From Simmondsia chinensis (lineage: Eukaryota > Streptophyta > Magnoliopsida > Caryophyllales > Simmondsiaceae): 64,000 nt of DNA. Position 1 is the stretch's first letter. Each line of letters opens with the position of its first letter. Position numbers and translations under genes: made by a program. The notes beneath the pieces were generated by a model, which did not search any database, was not told the DNA's origin, and worked only from the letters and a program-made list of their open reading frames with translations. Shown one piece after another: positions 23,786-35,747 of the stretch. Location: NCBI GenBank assembly GCA_018398585.1, contig JAGTTD010000010.1, positions 27,754,638-27,818,637 of the forward strand. Reading direction: 5' to 3'.

Positions 23786-25396
23786 ATGAATTAAATATAA
23801 ATATAGTATGTGGAATAAACGAAATAAAAGAAAAATAAATTAAATATCAAATACTTAATTTAGACATACCTAAAGCGCGAATCCCAATTTCGACTTGAAG
23901 ATCTGAAATTATAAAAGATTTCTTGACACCTCTTGATCTTTTTTTGCAATGACCTTTTCTAATACCGAGAGTAAGGGCTCCATAACATATTTATTTTAGG
24001 AAAAATTTTGGAAAAAAAATTCTTCCTTCAATCTTTTTGAAAATTAATTTTTTAGAAAAACAATACTCAACAATAATTTAGAAAATCCAAAAATAATTTT
24101 AGGATTTTTCGTTGTGCGAAAAAATAAGGTTTCAAAACCCTAAACTTAATTATATAATCGCACGGCCAAATTCATATTTATAAACAAATTTTTTTTTATA
24201 TGAATATGGGCCCCGCATGGGGCCCACATAAAATTGTGCCAGGGAAATGCCCAGCGCATATACTAATATAGATATATTTATATATTTGAAATACGATATT
24301 TATTGTATTATATATTCATCTTATAAATATTTATTTAGTATAAAAATTTATTTATCTCATAAATAATAATTTATTTCATGAGTTTATGTTTTGAATATTT
24401 TCAAATGACACTTAAGTTGAGGTTTACGGAGGGACCTCGGGAACAACCTGACTCTAGCTCCAAATGGGTCAAATCTGATTATCATCTCATTATAACAATT
24501 GATTTTAATTTAGTAAAACTTAATTTCACTAAATAAGTTTTATGTAACCTAGCATTAAATATATTTACTCAAAAAATTTTTAAATAATTATTATTGCGAA
24601 GATTAACCCCTTTGGTAGATATCAAGGAGCAAATGTAATTTTAAGTACTATCGTTACTTTTCATAATCTCTTGCCATAGTTTCCAACTTCGGTATCAATT
24701 CCAAATGTCAAATATATAAAATACTCTAGTCAAACATTCTAGAATCCGTTCCTATATTTGCGAATCAACTAAGAAGACATCTTTTTCTTGTTAGAAACTA
24801 TAGATTCCACTGAAAACAACTGTTCCCGACACACTTCACGCTGTTATCCAATGTACGTAAGATTCAAGTCAATGCACTTTGACTACTCCTTTTGGCATAT
24901 CAAAGCAACGAACAATCCATGCACTAGTTCATACGGTTTCCCGGATTTAGACTTATCGTCTAGTAGAATTAATTATTTATAATATCAGTTAAAGAAATAA
25001 CTAATTTAGATTGCGCTACTCAGTGTTCTAATCTTATTGACAACACCAACATGATACTCTTGGATCCCTATCCACATAACCAAAACAAGTCATCAAAAGT
25101 TATCATATTATAGTTTTATCCGACAAGTTATCCAAACTTATCACCAACTACGAACATACTCAGACAACATATCGTTAGTTTGATCTAAGTATATATGTGG
25201 TTTAATCTTATTGACCACGTAAACCAAAACCTGACATATCATCTTAGACTATGTCCATCTCATGTAACGCTTTAGAAAACAATCACACACATGTTTGACT
25301 TGTAAAACATAATCAGATAATAAATAAATAAAACAATTTTATTTATTTAATATTTAAAACTATCTAATTGGATTTTTCTAGGACACCATTCTAACA

Positions 25397-28300
25397 ATCT
25401 CTTATTTGTCCTAAATCCAATTAGTCCTGTATTGCATAATTATCCCCTTAGGATTTGTCAACTCTTTGACTACAAACTTTAACTTACTGATCTTTCATTG
25501 TCACATTCTCTTGCTCACAAACTTTCCACTTTTAAGAACCTACTGGATCAAGCAGTTTACCTACAAACTTTTACTTCACTATTCACCATATAATGACTCC
25601 CACTAAAAAGATAAACACGGATTTCAGACGTCTGAAGTCTAAACTCCCTTTTAAGAAACGCCTCATTACAAACTCATATTCTTTCCTTAAATCTCACAAA
25701 GAACATAATGTGCTTATCTCGACTCGTTCATTTTAAACTAACTAGACAAATAATTCTTAACAGCTCATAACTATTCTACACCATTCTTAATGGGTAGAAT
25801 GTCATCTATATATAACACTTAGAAAGTTTCTACTTTCTTGATATGTCACTCGTACACTAATGGTTTATAAACCAATGATCCAAATCCCTAGGACTTGAAA
25901 GACGTCATCGAATATATTATTCCAATGAACAAGATGCTTATTAAAGTCTACAAATAGATTACTGTAGTTTGCATACAATATGCTCTTAACTCTTGGCAAA
26001 AAAACTTGTCTGTTTGTATCCTATACATTACTTTCTCAAGATGACCCTTCCGAGAATGTCATCTGGATTCTCATTTTCCATATCTCATCACAACATGGTC
26101 ATTAAACTCCGGATTCGAATCTTAGAATCATATAATTCTACGATTCCACAATTGTCGACCGATATGAATCTTAAGTAAAATCTTAATTTTATAAAATTTT
26201 ATGATCCATTGATATTACAGATAGAATGGCAATATAATTTTATGATTCTACCAATCCAACCTCGATTTTACCAACGTATACAAATAAAAAGTTAATTTGT
26301 AAAAAAATCAAGCATATATTATAAACGAATTGACTTTATTAGTTTGAAATAAAAGAAAGTTAATTAAGCATTATATATTTTTAAAAAACATAAATTAAGT
26401 TTAATTTTATATTTTACCCTTAATATAAAGTTCGATTAGTAGCATCTACCTTAAAAACTCTCATTATTATTAGAATATAAAATGATACACATATGTTCAA
26501 TGATAATGTTTTTATCATTTTTTTAAAATTATATTTCGTATATATACTCATGTAAGTAAAGGTCTTATTAATATGAAAAATAATTATAATACACATTTAG
26601 TAGATTATTACTATTATCGACTCGATTCTGTGATTCCGATTCAAAAAGCCCCTAACGATTCTAAATAGAATCTCAATTTAACAGACAATTCTATCTTCAA
26701 GCCCCTACCCATGGACAAGAGCATCCTTATGAACTTAAGCATGCGATTCCTTCATTTAGGGTATTACCCACTACCATCAATCTAGCCTTGAAGGTCCCAT
26801 AACCTTCTCATCCACTCAATTCTTTGTACTTATAGATCCATTCAGATCCAATCTAATGGATTTAATATTTATAGACTCATCTATAAGTTCCTGCACTGCC
26901 TCAGTTAATCTACATTGCCTTAGTTAATCTACTATATCCTAGTGCCCATAGTAAATGTCCATTCACTAGAATACAAGTGAACTACCTACCAATCACAATT
27001 AGAGGAGACAAGATATTACATACCCTTGTCATGTAGGCTTTCGGTCTTGGCAACAATAGTATATAAATACCTGATCAATTCCTTTTAAATTCTAATGTCT
27101 AATGTTTTTATAAAAGAGACAAAACTATTTTGACTTATGTTTTGCTTTACCCTTTTTAGATTATTAATTCCTAAGATAGATGCTTACACTAAGTAAACTC
27201 TTCCCTTTGTTCTCATGACACATTTTGTCTCAAATTGTACTTTCATCAGCTTAGACAATGAGCAATCTCTAGTACTCAATGTATCCAAGCTAAACCGATT
27301 GAAAGACCTTGATAGGCAAGTAAGGATCATATCTAGTTAAGATTGGCTATCAATATTTGTATCAAGAATTTCAATTCAATTAAATGAGCCATCATCATAT
27401 GATGCGCTCTTGAACTGAACTTTCTTATCACAATCTTATGTCAATTATCTTTGTCATTAGTCGTTCTCATGCTACTAGTTCTCTAACCAAACACTTCTTT
27501 CAAATATCTGATCATCTCTACTATGGTTGACAATTCAAGTATTTAATACTAGAATAAGTTCGACATCTTATGTCTGAATCTTGCATCTGACTAACTTTTT
27601 AGTCCAGTTTAATGCTCCAAAGTTCTTTTCCACTTATTAGATATACTAGCAGCAACCTAGAGAACTCTGAGCATTATATTGTGCTTTTCATGTACTAAGA
27701 TATATCATAGAGAGCATAACATAACAGAAAAGTAAGACATACCAATAATATAGAAATGCAAAAGTATAACAACTAGTTGGAAATCCAAAACTTTAAAACA
27801 AGTCATATAATATACATGATTACTTTTCTTACCATTAACAAACAATCAAAGTTCGAAGTTTAGAATCTGACATTTACATGTATGCCGTGCGGCCAACCGA
27901 ACTACCCAAAACTCCCCATTGTTGAGGTGGAATTGAGATATCAGAAGAGTGAGAACATTTCTCAATGAATATGTTTTCTAGTAAACTCTTCATTAAACAT
28001 ATTTATCAAACCACTTTTTCCTTAACCTCTAAGGTCCTACAATAGAGCTCCTTCGGGAGGCTAATGTAGACCCTTGTCAAGTGTACACCGTTACCTTGAC
28101 ATTGATACATGTCCACGAAGTACTCCATGTCGGTGTGGCCGCACCAGCTTTTCCTACACTTCAATCTATCCTTAGAGATTTAACCTTGTATTCTGTAAAT
28201 GAACGCTCTCCTCGGGGAGTCGTGCCCACCTACTATACACTATTAGACTGGTAACAACCACCATGAGCATTTACTTAGAAGCTTGCTCCCACTTGATATT

Positions 28301-29263
28301 TTGAGTCTTGTGAACTTCTATAATAACTTTAGCAAACAAATAAAGCATGTAATCCACCAAACCATTCTCCATATGTGTGCAATGATGAGCTAACCAATCT
28401 ACTCGTTACTCCATGGGAGAGAGGCATAACGATTTATTAGTGAAGTGAGAACTATTCTCAGTAGATATGTTTCTTGGACATTATCAACTTACCGTTTCTT
28501 CCTTGGTCTCTAAGGCAGTATCATAATGCTCTTTAGGAGACTAATATACTATCAAGTGTATACAATTACCAAGACATTAGTACAAGTAAATAAGATACTC
28601 CACGTCAGCGTGGCCGCATCTACTTTTTCATGCCTTTATCAATCATAAAGAAGTCTCTGCTTTTTCATGCCTTTATCAATCATAAAGAAGTCTAACTCTA
28701 TATATCATGAACAAATGCCCTCCTTGGGAAGTAGCACCTATCCACTGTACTATCAGACTGGCAATGGAGAGCGTAAGGAATCAACTCCTGATCCTCACTC
28801 CCACTTGAAACTTGTAATGGCGGCTCTTTCTTTTAAATTTGATTAACGCATACTTAATATTAGAATCGCATTCTAAATTTTATTTAACTATTAAATAAAA
28901 CCCTAATGCAATTAGGTTCCTTTGATTATCCAACTTATGTTATCTAATCTCATTAGATATATTATGAGAATTTTCTTTTCAAATAATTCAACTATTGAAT
29001 TGTCTAATCATACTAGATGTATTTGAAGTGATTCTACCACTCGATGAAATCAAATATTTCACAAAGTTGCATATTTATATGGCCTTCTGATTTTATTCAC
29101 ATTATACATAATATTTAACTCATTTAAATAATATCAAACATGTCAAAGAAATTTAATGATTATCCCGTTATCAAACCATTTGAATAACATTATTTAAGGC
29201 CTAAAAGTTGGAAAAATTGAAGATTTTTCTAAACTCTTTTAGAAAGGATTACCGCATAATCTT
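25397..29263 (-). mobile_element. Internal region of the LARD element (left part)
   Basis: AT-rich sequence without recognisable gag, protease, RT or integrase. Structured sub-repeats lie at 27,925-28,830: two related blocks of about 400-500 bases, each with GTGGCCGCA(C/T)C, and GAGAACATTTCTC against GAGAACTATTCTC. A 37-bp tandem pair with CATGCCTTTATCAATC is at about 28,623-28,696. Structured, non-coding internal regions are expected for LARDs. Confidence 0.65.
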
Positions 29264-29733
29264 AATTAGGATCTTAGAGGGGATCCTATCCAATAAATCC
29301 AATCCACACCCCAAATTCAATTAAATACTCACAATCTAACACACAATCAATGTCAAATCACAAATCCAATCAAGTAAATCATAATCTAACACAAGATCAA
29401 TACCAAGACCTATGGAATGCTAGATTGCTATCCCGTTTTGTATATATTTGTATAGTAAGACAGATACAAGTATTAGAAAGGGGGAGAGGTTGAAGAAGAA
29501 GAAAAGGGGGAGATAGAGAGAGAATTTTTTTTGGGGGGGGGGGGGGGGGGGGGAGAGAGAGAGAAGATATCAACCCATAACAATGAGCATGAGAAACCCT
29601 AATGTAATCTCTACTTATTTATACTAGCAAAAGCTAGTTATAATGATTTGGCAATTAAGCTAATGTGGAGGGTGAAGTTGACGGGTGTGAAAACCCAGGT
29701 TGGTGCAAAGGGTTAACTGGTGGGCTTGACCCT
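29264..29733 (-). repeat. 3' LTR of the chromovirus
   Basis: Pairs with 34,729-35,177 (shared CCTATCCAATAAATCCAATC, GATATCAACxCATAACAATG and others). Contains a G run of about 20 bases (29,534-29,553) and GA-rich sequence that the other LTR lacks. Confidence 0.85.
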
Positions 29734-29736
29734 TGT

Positions 29737-29890
29737 CCACAAGGGTCAAACTGCGGAAAGCAAAACTGGAGATCATAGAGGAACTCCCAGGTGGTGCCTT
29801 TGAGAGTTTAACCCTCCCAATGAATCAGTACTTGAGTAGCAGCAAGGCGCTTGCGGCGAACCGCCCGTGCGATCCAGAATGCACTTAGGT
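29737..29890 (-). pseudogene. Chromovirus chromodomain remnant
   Basis: Minus-strand reading gives RRKRLAATQVLIHWEG, a stop, then TTWEFLYDLQFCFPQFDPCG, matching the C-terminal chromodomain of plant chromoviral integrases (QVLVxWxGL...ATWE...LxxxFP). In active elements it steers integration toward modified chromatin. A MITE now separates it from the integrase. Confidence 0.7.
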
Positions 29891-29960
29891 TGAGGCAGAA
29901 TGGGAGTTGGCTACCACTCGGTTGGGAAGGGAGTAGAGCTGGCGAGAACAACAGTGCAAC

Positions 29961-30515
29961 TAGGGATGGCAATGGGGTGGGTAAAACCCGCTACCCATGG
30001 GTACCCGCGCCGTTTGGGGTGGGCACGTGTATAAGTGGGGCGGGTAGTGGGTACGAGTTGAGTGTACCCACCTCGTATCTGCCACAGGCATGGGGCGGGT
30101 ACCGGTATAGTTTTGTACTTGCCCCGTTTTGCTCCATACCCACCCCACCCTGCCCCACCTCCTACCCACCATATCCGCTCTATTTCATACATAGTTCACT
30201 TTCAAATTAAAAATATGTGCTTAAATTCAATAACTCAAATTATTTATCAATGTTATAAAAAGAATATAATTGGTTTTTAAAAATAGTATTAAAAAATTAA
30301 TATGCGCGGGTGTGGATAATCATTTTCAATACACATTAGGGAGGGTGCGCGGCGGGTAATGGATGCCCACGGGTAACAGGGAAGGTATGGGTGTGGGATT
30401 GTACCCATCGGGTCTGGTAATGGTATCGGCTTCATACCAGCGGCAAATAATGGCACGGGTAAAGGGTATGGAGGAGGCACCCCTCGTACCTACCCCACCC
30501 TATTGCCATCCCCTA
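29961..30515. mobile_element. hAT-type MITE nested in the chromovirus
   Basis: Terminal inverted repeats TAGGGATGGCAATGGGG and TAGGGGATGGCAATAGGG (reverse strand), with flanking direct repeats GTGCAAC on both sides (29,954-29,960 and 30,516-30,522). The arms are GGGTA/TACCC-rich and the centre is AT-rich. It interrupts the integrase/chromodomain region. No transposase is encoded. Confidence 0.88.
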
Positions 30516-30522
30516 GTGCAAC

Positions 30523-31500
30523 ATTTGAGGAGGGAAACATGCACCGTATGATGGATGGCGACATGGGCAGGATGATCAAGCTTGTAGGCGATTGGACCAA
30601 CATGATCAATGATATGGAAAGGCCCATAGAATTGCGGCAAAAGCTTGTGGTATTGGCGGCTGACGACACTGTGTTGCCGGTAAGAATGGAGTTTTAAACA
30701 CACGTTGTCGCCAATTTTGAAATCACGTTTAGAGCAATGGCGATCTGCCTGATGTTTCATGTGGTTTTGGGTGCGATGCAGGTAGTGCTTGAGACGATAG
30801 ATAAACTCTTCCAAAGCAATGAGGGTACGATCGACCATGTTAATGACATATTCACTCGGAAGATACAGAAGATGGACTAGCGGAGTCTGCCTATACAGAA
30901 TCTGATAAGAAGTTCCTTGGGCAGCAGAATGAAAAGTGATGTTATACAACCATTCGGCTAATGGAAGCCATTGCCTCCAATCACGTGGGCTCTCGCTAGC
31001 CATGCATAGTAAGTACGTTTCAAGGCATCTATTGAGCACCTTTGTTTGACCATTGGATTTTGGATGGTAAGAAGAAGAGAGATTCAACTGAGTGCTAAGG
31101 CGCGAGTAGAGCTCCTGCCAAAACATGCTTATGAAAATCGGATTGCGTCACTGATTATGGAGTCTAGTAAGCCATGTAATCAATACATTTGATCTAAGAA
31201 AAGCTGAACGACATCAGTAGCTGAATATGGATGGCAGAGTGCATGGAAATGGGCGTATTTACTTAAGGGCGGAAGGCCATCAATGAATCAAGAGATATTC
31301 TACTCCACACTGTGTTTGGAATTGGTAAGGGTTGCAGCAATCCCGGAGCCGCAAAATTTTTGTACTTGTTTTGTTGATAGATGGCACAATTGTGAACATA
31401 CTCTTGAACATCTTTTTTAAGGTAGGGCCAATGAAAAGGTGCCTGAGCTTGCTTTTATGTTTCTTCCTGGCCAGAGTGTCCTCATTAGGGAGAGTCATGC
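30523..31500 (-). pseudogene. Chromovirus integrase
   Basis: Minus-strand fragments include NCAICQQNKYKNFAAPGLLQ (zinc-finger end), SHPYSATDVVQLFLDQMY-like catalytic-core text, and HPKSNGQTKVLNRCLETYL followed by WLPLAEWLYNITFHSA. The 208-codon frame from 31,126 then continues into the C-terminal domain (FKIGDNVCLKLHSYRQHS, HHTVHVSLLKCC). This is the standard gypsy order. A frameshift or stops separate the parts. Confidence 0.85.
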
Positions 31501-31856
31501 ATCTACAACAAGTTGTTTTGGCATACTGGGATTGGCGCCAACAACGAGTCTCCCTTGACGGTAGAGTTGATCTTGACGCAAAGTGAAGCGGGGGTGTGAT
31601 AGGGGTTCCACCAATTTATCAGTGATAATTTGGTGGAGTGCCTAATCTTCATGCCAAAAAGCTCGTAAAGCCTCATAAACGTTTGACAAGATGGCGGATA
31701 GCGCCATGCACAGAGGTTTCAAGCTTGATAGGTTAGATAGAGCATTAGCAGCCCGATTTTCAGTCCCATTTTGTAAATGATATTGCAATTGAAGCTAATC
31801 AGACTTGCAAGCCACAAGAACTTGAGAGAGGTCAAAAGACGTTGCTCTCAGAGGAA

Positions 31857-32200
31857 CTAGAGACTCTGTTGATCTGTGCTAATGATGAAGTGGCGGCCCG
31901 TGAGGTACAATTGCCACTTTTCCACTACAAAGACCATGGCAAGAAGATCACATTCGTATATTGATAACGATTGATGCCTTTGTGACAATGTTCTGCCGAT
32001 AAATGAAATTGGACTTTCTTCCAGCATAAGCACGGCGCCAATTCTAATCCTTGAAGCATCCATTTCAATCATATATGTCTTTCCAAAATCCGGAAGTGCC
32101 AATACCGGAGTTGAAGTGAGAGCGCACTTGAGATGTTCAAAGGTGGCTTCAGCTTTAGGATTCCACCCGAAGTTATCCTTCTTGAGCAACTCGGTCAAAG
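31857..32200 (-). pseudogene. Chromovirus RNase H
   Basis: Minus-strand frame with DFGKTYMIEMDASRIRIGAV and SIYECDLLAMVFVVEKWQLYL, matching gypsy RNase H (usual FxxETDASxxGxGAVL and YExELLAxVxAxxxWR). The active-site Asp is kept in MDAS. Continuous with RT on the right apart from frame shifts. Confidence 0.88.
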
Positions 32201-32459
32201 GGCGAGCAATGACCCTATACTATGGAATAAAAGGCCTGTGGTATCTCGAAAGGCCTAAGAAGCCACAGAGCTGCTCTATTATAGTTGGGAGGGGCCATCT
32301 AGCTAGTGCTACAAATTTTTTCAGATCTCCACAACCCCGTTGGTTGATATAAAATGACCGAGGTATTTGATGCTTCAAGAGCCAAAAGTGAACTTTGCCC
32401 TGTTTGCTACGAGGCAATGCTGGGGGAGTATACCAAGAACTGAACAAATATGCTCCAAG

Positions 32460-33353
32460 TGCTGAGGCCAAGTAGCACTGGAGATAAGTATGTCGTCAAA
32501 GAAGACGAGTACATAGTGAAGAAGGGTAGAATATGTCATTCACAAGGCTCTGAAATGTGGATCGCACATTGGACAGGCTGAAGGGCATGAAGATGAATTC
32601 ATAATGGCCTGAGTGGGTCGAGAATGTCGTCCTATAAATGTCATCAGCCGCCATATGAATCTGCCAATAGCCGGACTTGAGGTCCAACTTAGTGAAGTAT
32701 GAAGCCCCTCCAAGTTCATCAAGTAATTCTTCCACAATTCGAATCGGGAGCTTGTCATTGATCGTCATTTTGTTCAGAGCATGGTAATCCATACATAGCG
32801 GCTAAGATCTTTCCTTCTTCTTAACCAATACAACCGGTGAGGCAAAAGGTAAGGTGCCATTGCGAATGACGCCTGTTGCCAACGTCTCTTGAATTGAGGC
32901 ATCAATGATATGCTTCTGGAATACCGGGTATCGATATGGCCAGAGGTTAACGGGACTGCTGCCCTCTTTGAGTGGGATGCGATGCTCAAAACTGGGTCTA
33001 ACTGGCGGGGGTCCTGTACTCGGTTGAAACACGTCAGTAAACGCGTCGAGAAGTAACCGAAGGGCGAGAGGATCCTCAACTGTTAAGTTGAAGAATGAAG
33101 TTGGCTGAGAGAGAAGCGACGAGATGGTGTTCTCCGAGACCGCTTTAAGACCTGTGTTACGAATCCCACGAAGGGTGTACTCCTGACCCACCAAGCAAAA
33201 TTTTATAACCAAAGCGTCGAAGTTCCATTGAACTTTTCCCAAAGTATGAAGCCATTGGATTCCTAAGACCATGTCACAACCCGATAGGGGGATCAACAAA
33301 ATATCCGAAGAGAACCGGGAATTCTGAAGAGACCAACGGGATCCACGGCACAT
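32460..33353 (-). pseudogene. Chromovirus reverse transcriptase
   Basis: Minus-strand reading gives HRIPLKEGSSPVNLWPYRYP (near 32,990), FASPVVLVKKK, a frame change, MDYHALNKMTINDKLPI, SYFTKLDLKSGYWQIHMAAD, and the catalytic LHYVLVFFDDILIS at about 32,484-32,525. These are the ordered RT motifs of gypsy elements. Frames break near 32,790 and 32,540. Confidence 0.92.
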
Positions 33354-33540
33354 TCTCGCACATGAAATCTATACCATCAGCTACAGTAACGGATGGTTGG
33401 TGATCACTGTCAATCAAGCACCCGAAGCCTTGACCTAGTTGAACATCAAGAAAATTGTGCGTACTCCCACTATCTAGGAGAATACTTAAGGGCCTCTTGC
33501 CATAGTAGCCTCTTCCCCGCATGGTTTGACACTAGGCCAT
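33274..33540 (-). pseudogene. Chromovirus protease
   Basis: Contains ILLDSGSTHNFLD, the retropepsin active-site motif of plant gypsy elements, upstream of RT in the expected order. The downstream SGCDMVLGIQWLHTLG linker to RT is also present. Confidence 0.88.
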
Positions 33541-33899
33541 TCCATGGAGGGTGTGTATGGATATATGGGGATCCGGTGCAGCTTCTGGTTTGGCATCCAT
33601 TGGTTCGAGACACGGCTTGTCATCTGACACCTCTATCTAGAACATCTACTCGGCGCCGCATGGGGCGTACTGACCTAGCCTGAAGGTTTCCCGACAATAG
33701 AAACAAAGATTGTGGGCTCGAAGATCATTGAGGTCAGCAGATGACAACCCTCACATGGAGCGAGAGGTTGGCGGGTTTCGAGTTGACGGTGTTGGCAATG
33801 CCAGTGGTCTATTTGGTGGGTTAAGGGTCACCCTAGTGGTAATATTAGGTAGCAGCAAAAGTGGAGCTGTTTTGGTGGGATTTGTTCCATCACTTGCTC

Positions 33900-34728
33900 A
33901 ATATATTCACAGTTCGTTTCCTGTAGCTATGCTAGAGTGATGGCCTCTTGTAGCGTGTTTGGCTTAAACAACTTTAGCCATCCCGCCAAGTGCTCACATC
34001 ATCCCCCCATGAAGGCGCCAATTCTTTGTTCTTCGTTGAGCCCACAACGGCTAACTAGGGGCTCAAATACCGTTAAGTATTCATCAAGGATACCTGTTTG
34101 TTTAAGCTTAGTATGTTCAGTAAGGGGTTTTGGGCGGCTTTGGAGAATCTCTTTCTGACCTTAGCCGAATACACATCCCAAGGGATGGCGACGCCACCAG
34201 GCTATGATTGTTGGTAGGTGTTATGCCAAACAAGGGTAGGGCCTTCCAAAGCTGCACTGGCGAGCATGGATTTTAGTTCCTCCAATTTTTGATCGGGAAT
34301 AAAATAACGTTCACACTGATAAATTCAGTTCACCACTTCACTCCCATTAAGCCTAGGAAAGTCTATCTTTATTGGGCGAGTAGAAAACGGATAGTAACCT
34401 CTTCGATGGTGACGATCAGGTACTAGTGACAGGGATCTATGCTTTGACCCTTGATCCCCACTACGCTAAGATGGCGGGGCCGGTGGAGCGGGCGGGGCGT
34501 GATACATTCCGGTGATCACATTTGGAGTGAAAGCCTATTCATCATCTGCCTCATATCAGTGATGGAATCTACCGGGTCTTCATAGTGTCTATCAAGTTTC
34601 TCATCCAATTCCCTCATTGACATCTGCTTCCGTGTTCCATCCATCATTAACACCGGTTGAGAGGATCTCGAGGAGTGGCTTTACCACCAATTGAGCTGAT
34701 TCTGAGGAGTGGCTGCTCTGATACCAAT
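33900..34728 (-). pseudogene. Chromovirus gag (decayed) and primer-binding site
   Basis: Minus-strand readings in shifting frames (MSMRELDEKLDRHYEDP near 34,620; YQCERYF, SMLASAALEGPTLVWHN and WDVYSAKVRKRF between about 34,310 and 34,130) match retrotransposon gag. TGGTATCAGAGCAGCC at about 34,713-34,728 is the initiator tRNA-Met primer-binding site beside the 5' LTR. A Cys-rich patch near 33,700 may be a zinc-knuckle relic. Confidence 0.7.
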
Positions 34729-35177
34729 TGATAGAATCCGAGAAGGAATCCTATCCAATAAATCCAATCCACACCCCAAATCCAATCAAATACTCACAAT
34801 CCAACGTACAATCAATATCAAATCACAAATCAAATGAAGTAAATCACAATCTAACACAAGATCAATACCAAGGCCTACGGGATAGCTAGATTGCTATCCT
34901 GTTTTGTACGTATTTATATAGCATAAGATGGATACAAGTATAAAAAGGGGGAGAAATCGAAGAAGGAAAAGGGGGGAGATAGAGAGAGAATTTAGGAGGG
35001 GAGAGAGAAGATATCAACACATAACAATGAGCATGAGAAACCCTAATGTAATCTCTACTTATTTATACTAGCAAAAGTTAATTATGATGATGTGCCAATC
35101 AAGCTGATGTGGAGGGTGAAGTTGCCGAGTGTGGGAACCCGGGTTGGCGCAAGGGGTTAATGAGTGGGCTAGGCCCA
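34729..35177 (-). repeat. 5' LTR of the chromovirus
   Basis: Partner of 29,264-29,733. Starts TGATAGAATCC and ends GGCCCA on the plus strand. The two LTRs differ at many positions by eye, in keeping with an old insertion. Confidence 0.85.
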
Positions 35178-35747
35178 TTCGTAATATATCTCATCTCCAT
35201 TAATTATTCATTTATTCAAATTATTTAAATTATATATATAGATACATATATTCTTTTTTTTTTTTGGAGGTGCATGCATAGCAAGCGCTGGGCATTCCCT
35301 TTGACTTAATTTTTTTTAAATTGAATAAATTAATAATTATTTTAGATCTTAATCTCATTAGATCATAAACCAAACATCTAATCCTATCCAATATTCTTTG
35401 TTTTGGTATTCAACAATTGAATATTTCAAACCTTGGTTCAAAACCCAATCTAATTTGATTAATAATCTAAATCGTTTAACTTTTTGAATATCTAATCTTA
35501 TTAGATCCGATTTAGAATTAGCTCATTGATTGAATCCTAACTCATATAAAATTTTGAACAATTTAAAACTTTAATAAATCTTTAATTTTGTTATTAAACT
35601 CTTTTAACAACAAACTTTAGGGTTACCTTTTTCCTTTAATCAAATTCCCAATTTTATATTTTTGTAATTCTACATGCTCCAATTTTATCAAATTTGATGC
35701 TTTTTATGTCAATCATGAACGTATTCGGAGTTGCCGCTGACACGAAT
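35178..35747 (-). mobile_element. Internal region of the LARD element (right part)
   Basis: Non-coding, AT-rich remainder of the LARD internal region next to its 5' LTR. The bases beside the LTR (minus strand TTCGTGTCAGCGGC) could be a mutated tRNA-iMet primer-binding site; the match is only about 9 of 13. Confidence 0.6.

Larger units (their letters stand above)
22348..25396 (-). repeat. LTR (3') of the LARD element, with nested retroposons
   Basis: About 1.8 kb of LTR interrupted by about 1.25 kb of SINE/LINE sequence between about 22,553 and 23,805. The interruption point reads AAACATAGTATG... on the left and AATATAGTATGTGG on the right. Matches the LTR at 35,748-37,718 in order throughout. 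A TATA-like TTTATAAATATG on the minus strand (near 24,180) is the probable promoter. Confidence 0.85.
29264..35177 (-). mobile_element. Ty3/gypsy chromovirus, degenerate
   Basis: LTRs at 29,264-29,733 and 34,729-35,177 flank gag, protease, RT, RNase H, integrase and a chromodomain, in gypsy order on the minus strand. The right LTR starts TGATAGAATCC and is preceded on the inside by a tRNA-iMet primer-binding site. Stops and frameshifts occur in every domain, so it is dead. Target duplication is not clear (ATCTT against TTCGT), consistent with age. It is inserted in the internal region of the LARD element and carries its own nested MITE. The chromodomain places it among chromoviruses; I do not assign a clade. 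Confidence 0.9.

Noticed and set aside
29851..30551. Several open frames of 60-119 codons rich in Pro/Gly/Tyr
   Set aside because: They are translations of the GGGTA/TACCC-rich arms of a hAT MITE and of the chromovirus edge, present on both strands.
32116..34158. Plus-strand open frames of 70-100 codons
   Set aside because: Antisense shadows of the minus-strand chromovirus gag-pol.
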